DNA of 64,000 nucleotides from Synaphobranchus kaupii (Eukaryota > Chordata > Actinopteri > Anguilliformes > Synaphobranchidae). Both the position numbers and the translations under genes were made by a program. Below are positions 62,835-64,000 of the stretch, one piece after another. How positions within the stretch are numbered: position 1 is the first letter of the stretch; the number at the start of each line of letters is the position of its first letter. The notes below the pieces were generated by a model. That model worked only from the letters and a program-made list of their open reading frames with translations. It had not been told where the DNA came from and ran no database searches. The DNA is taken from NCBI GenBank assembly GCA_029718625.1, contig CM056395.1, positions 18,316,309-18,380,308 on the forward strand, in the 5' to 3' direction.

Positions 62835-64000
62835 GTAGTAATTAAAAGTACATCCTTGGAGGTGCAAACTCAGCTCCCTAACCTAGACACTGCCATTATG
62901 TTAGTCTTGCGCATGAGCATGTGGTTACGCAATTTTACATAGCAGGGCAATATCCACAATCTAGTTACACGAAACATTTGCATACACTTGACAATTAGGC
63001 TGCAAAAAGGGGAAAAAAACAGAAGAGCAGAACACGTGAACCGCGCACTATGAAATGAACCGTTTGCATGTCACGGTTCAGTAAGAAACCGCGAACCGTT
63101 GCCCCCCAAGCGGAAGCTGAAGCGTGTCCGCAGTCATGTGACTGCGAGTCTGCGGCGGCCCTGCACAGGTCCTGCAGGTCCCGCAATCACCTCATCTCCA
63201 TTCGCGAGGCACGCAGGACCTGAACTTTTGTCAAATTTGCCATTTTTCAAATTTCAAACAACGGCTTATATTGAGTATGTTTTGCAGAGACATAAATACA
63301 TATATAGGCTACTTGGGGGGAGGTTATTACTGGCAAAATTCAGATTTTCTTTCTGTTAAAGAAATAACAGTTTTTTTAAAGAAACCCCAGCAAATGTAAT
63401 GTTTTCCTGCAGGCAAAACGTCCTGTTACAGAATTTAAAAAATAAAAAAACCGCAGCCAATTTCCTTTGAGGTAGGAAAGACCATTACCTCTGACACATT
63501 GCAAGCCAAAGCGAAAATGATTATTCCTCAGCGAGGCGAGATGGACCCATTGTGGTTCATTTGGTGCTGGTTTAATTGCCCAGATGTATTTAATGCACAT
63601 TAGACGGACCGGGAGAGGGATCGGCAGTCAAACCCACTGAGACTAATGACTTTGCGCCAAGCCGGGCCTCATATATTAACTGAGGGAAAGACTGCAGTAC
63701 ATCACTGCAGAGATGATTACAGTAATGTAGATTCACACGATCTCTGGTACTCGGGGGTCCAGGGAATTGTAACGGGAGTCCGTTCAATCACCATCACGCT
63801 CCCATAGGTCTCTCTGTGTTTCTCGCCAACGACCCCTCAGCACAACCCAAAGTGGTCAGCCACAGGTATGATAATGGCCGGTGAATGAATGCTGTGGTGA
63901 TACGGCTTTTATTCCTCAGCCTTTTCCCCTGACTTTCTGTAACGTGTTTTGAGTTTCTTTAAGGACGTGAACTTTAAAGGTCAGCCTTTGCCAACAGCTT
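62835..64000. other. Noncoding DNA to the window end
   Basis: No gene recognised. 63040-63120 has GAACCG-containing words (CACGGTTCAGTAAGAAACC) that may be the remains of an old hAT-type element. The last 600 bases are repeat-free; a possible exon or conserved block here cannot be excluded but nothing supports it. Confidence 0.4.

Noticed and set aside
62995..63186. Old hAT-like element suggested by CACGGTTCAG and GAACCG words
   Set aside because: No matching inverted end or 8-bp duplication could be located.

Overview
This is vertebrate genomic DNA, almost certainly from a teleost fish, and I find no host protein-coding gene in it. The fish signature comes from the repeats: tRNA-derived SINEs ending in 'GCTCTGGATAAGAGCGTC' plus a (GTAAT)n tail, V-SINE-type elements, several Tc1-like elements and foldbacks, hAT and PIF/Harbinger non-autonomous elements, L2-like LINE 3' ends, and very long (GT)n tracts. 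The GTAAT-tailed SINE would fit an early-branching teleost such as tarpon or eel, but that is only a guess. No open reading frame has exon-like features (recognisable domain, splice context, codon bias). The long open frames lie on dinucleotide or minisatellite DNA, or on transposon remnants.

Layout. 1-3.7 kb is unique AT-rich DNA. 3.7-6.2 kb is a hAT element (8-bp target duplication) carrying a 1.7-kb solo LTR (5-bp target duplication). A 136-bp (GT)n follows at 6.8 kb and a 319-bp minus-strand solo LTR at 9.06 kb. A 29-bp minisatellite lies at 11.56 kb, and a 670-bp compound GT/GA array at 15.7 kb. From 18 to 24 kb there is a V-SINE, a 30-bp tandem repeat, a 138-bp foldback, two hAT-like elements stacked on one target site, and a 157-bp palindromic element. 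A 27-copy, 37-bp minisatellite occupies 26.3-27.3 kb. From 28 to 43 kb the DNA is mostly unique, with a minus-strand retroelement 3' end, a >99% identical 340-bp direct duplication, a Myb-like transposon protein fragment and an L2-like 3' end. A 1.05-kb Tc1-like foldback follows at 43.6 kb, then a V-SINE whose interior expanded into a minisatellite (45.7 kb), a layered GT array (47.2 kb), a diverged 309-bp tandem duplication (49.5 kb), a 74-bp repeat (53.7 kb) and a degenerate TGATT/GATGAATGG array (55.5 kb). The right end holds a SINE (57.2 kb), a 146-bp (TG)n, a deleted Tc1 element split by a PIF/Harbinger element (58.4-60.6 kb), a second Tc1-like element (61.7 kb) and an L2-like 3' end (62.6 kb).

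The window therefore reads as intergenic or deep intronic DNA. Its best-supported content is a set of transposon insertions, several resolved to the exact base by target-site duplications, which gives relative ages. Some unique stretches (for example 36.77-36.93 kb, 48.4-48.6 kb and both copies of the 49.5-50.1 kb duplication) look like possible conserved regulatory DNA, but this cannot be shown from one sequence. I saw no convincing sign of a novel gene system. The most unusual items are the SINE-born minisatellite, the stacked and nested insertions, the hairpin-rich LTR, and the two unexplained duplications.
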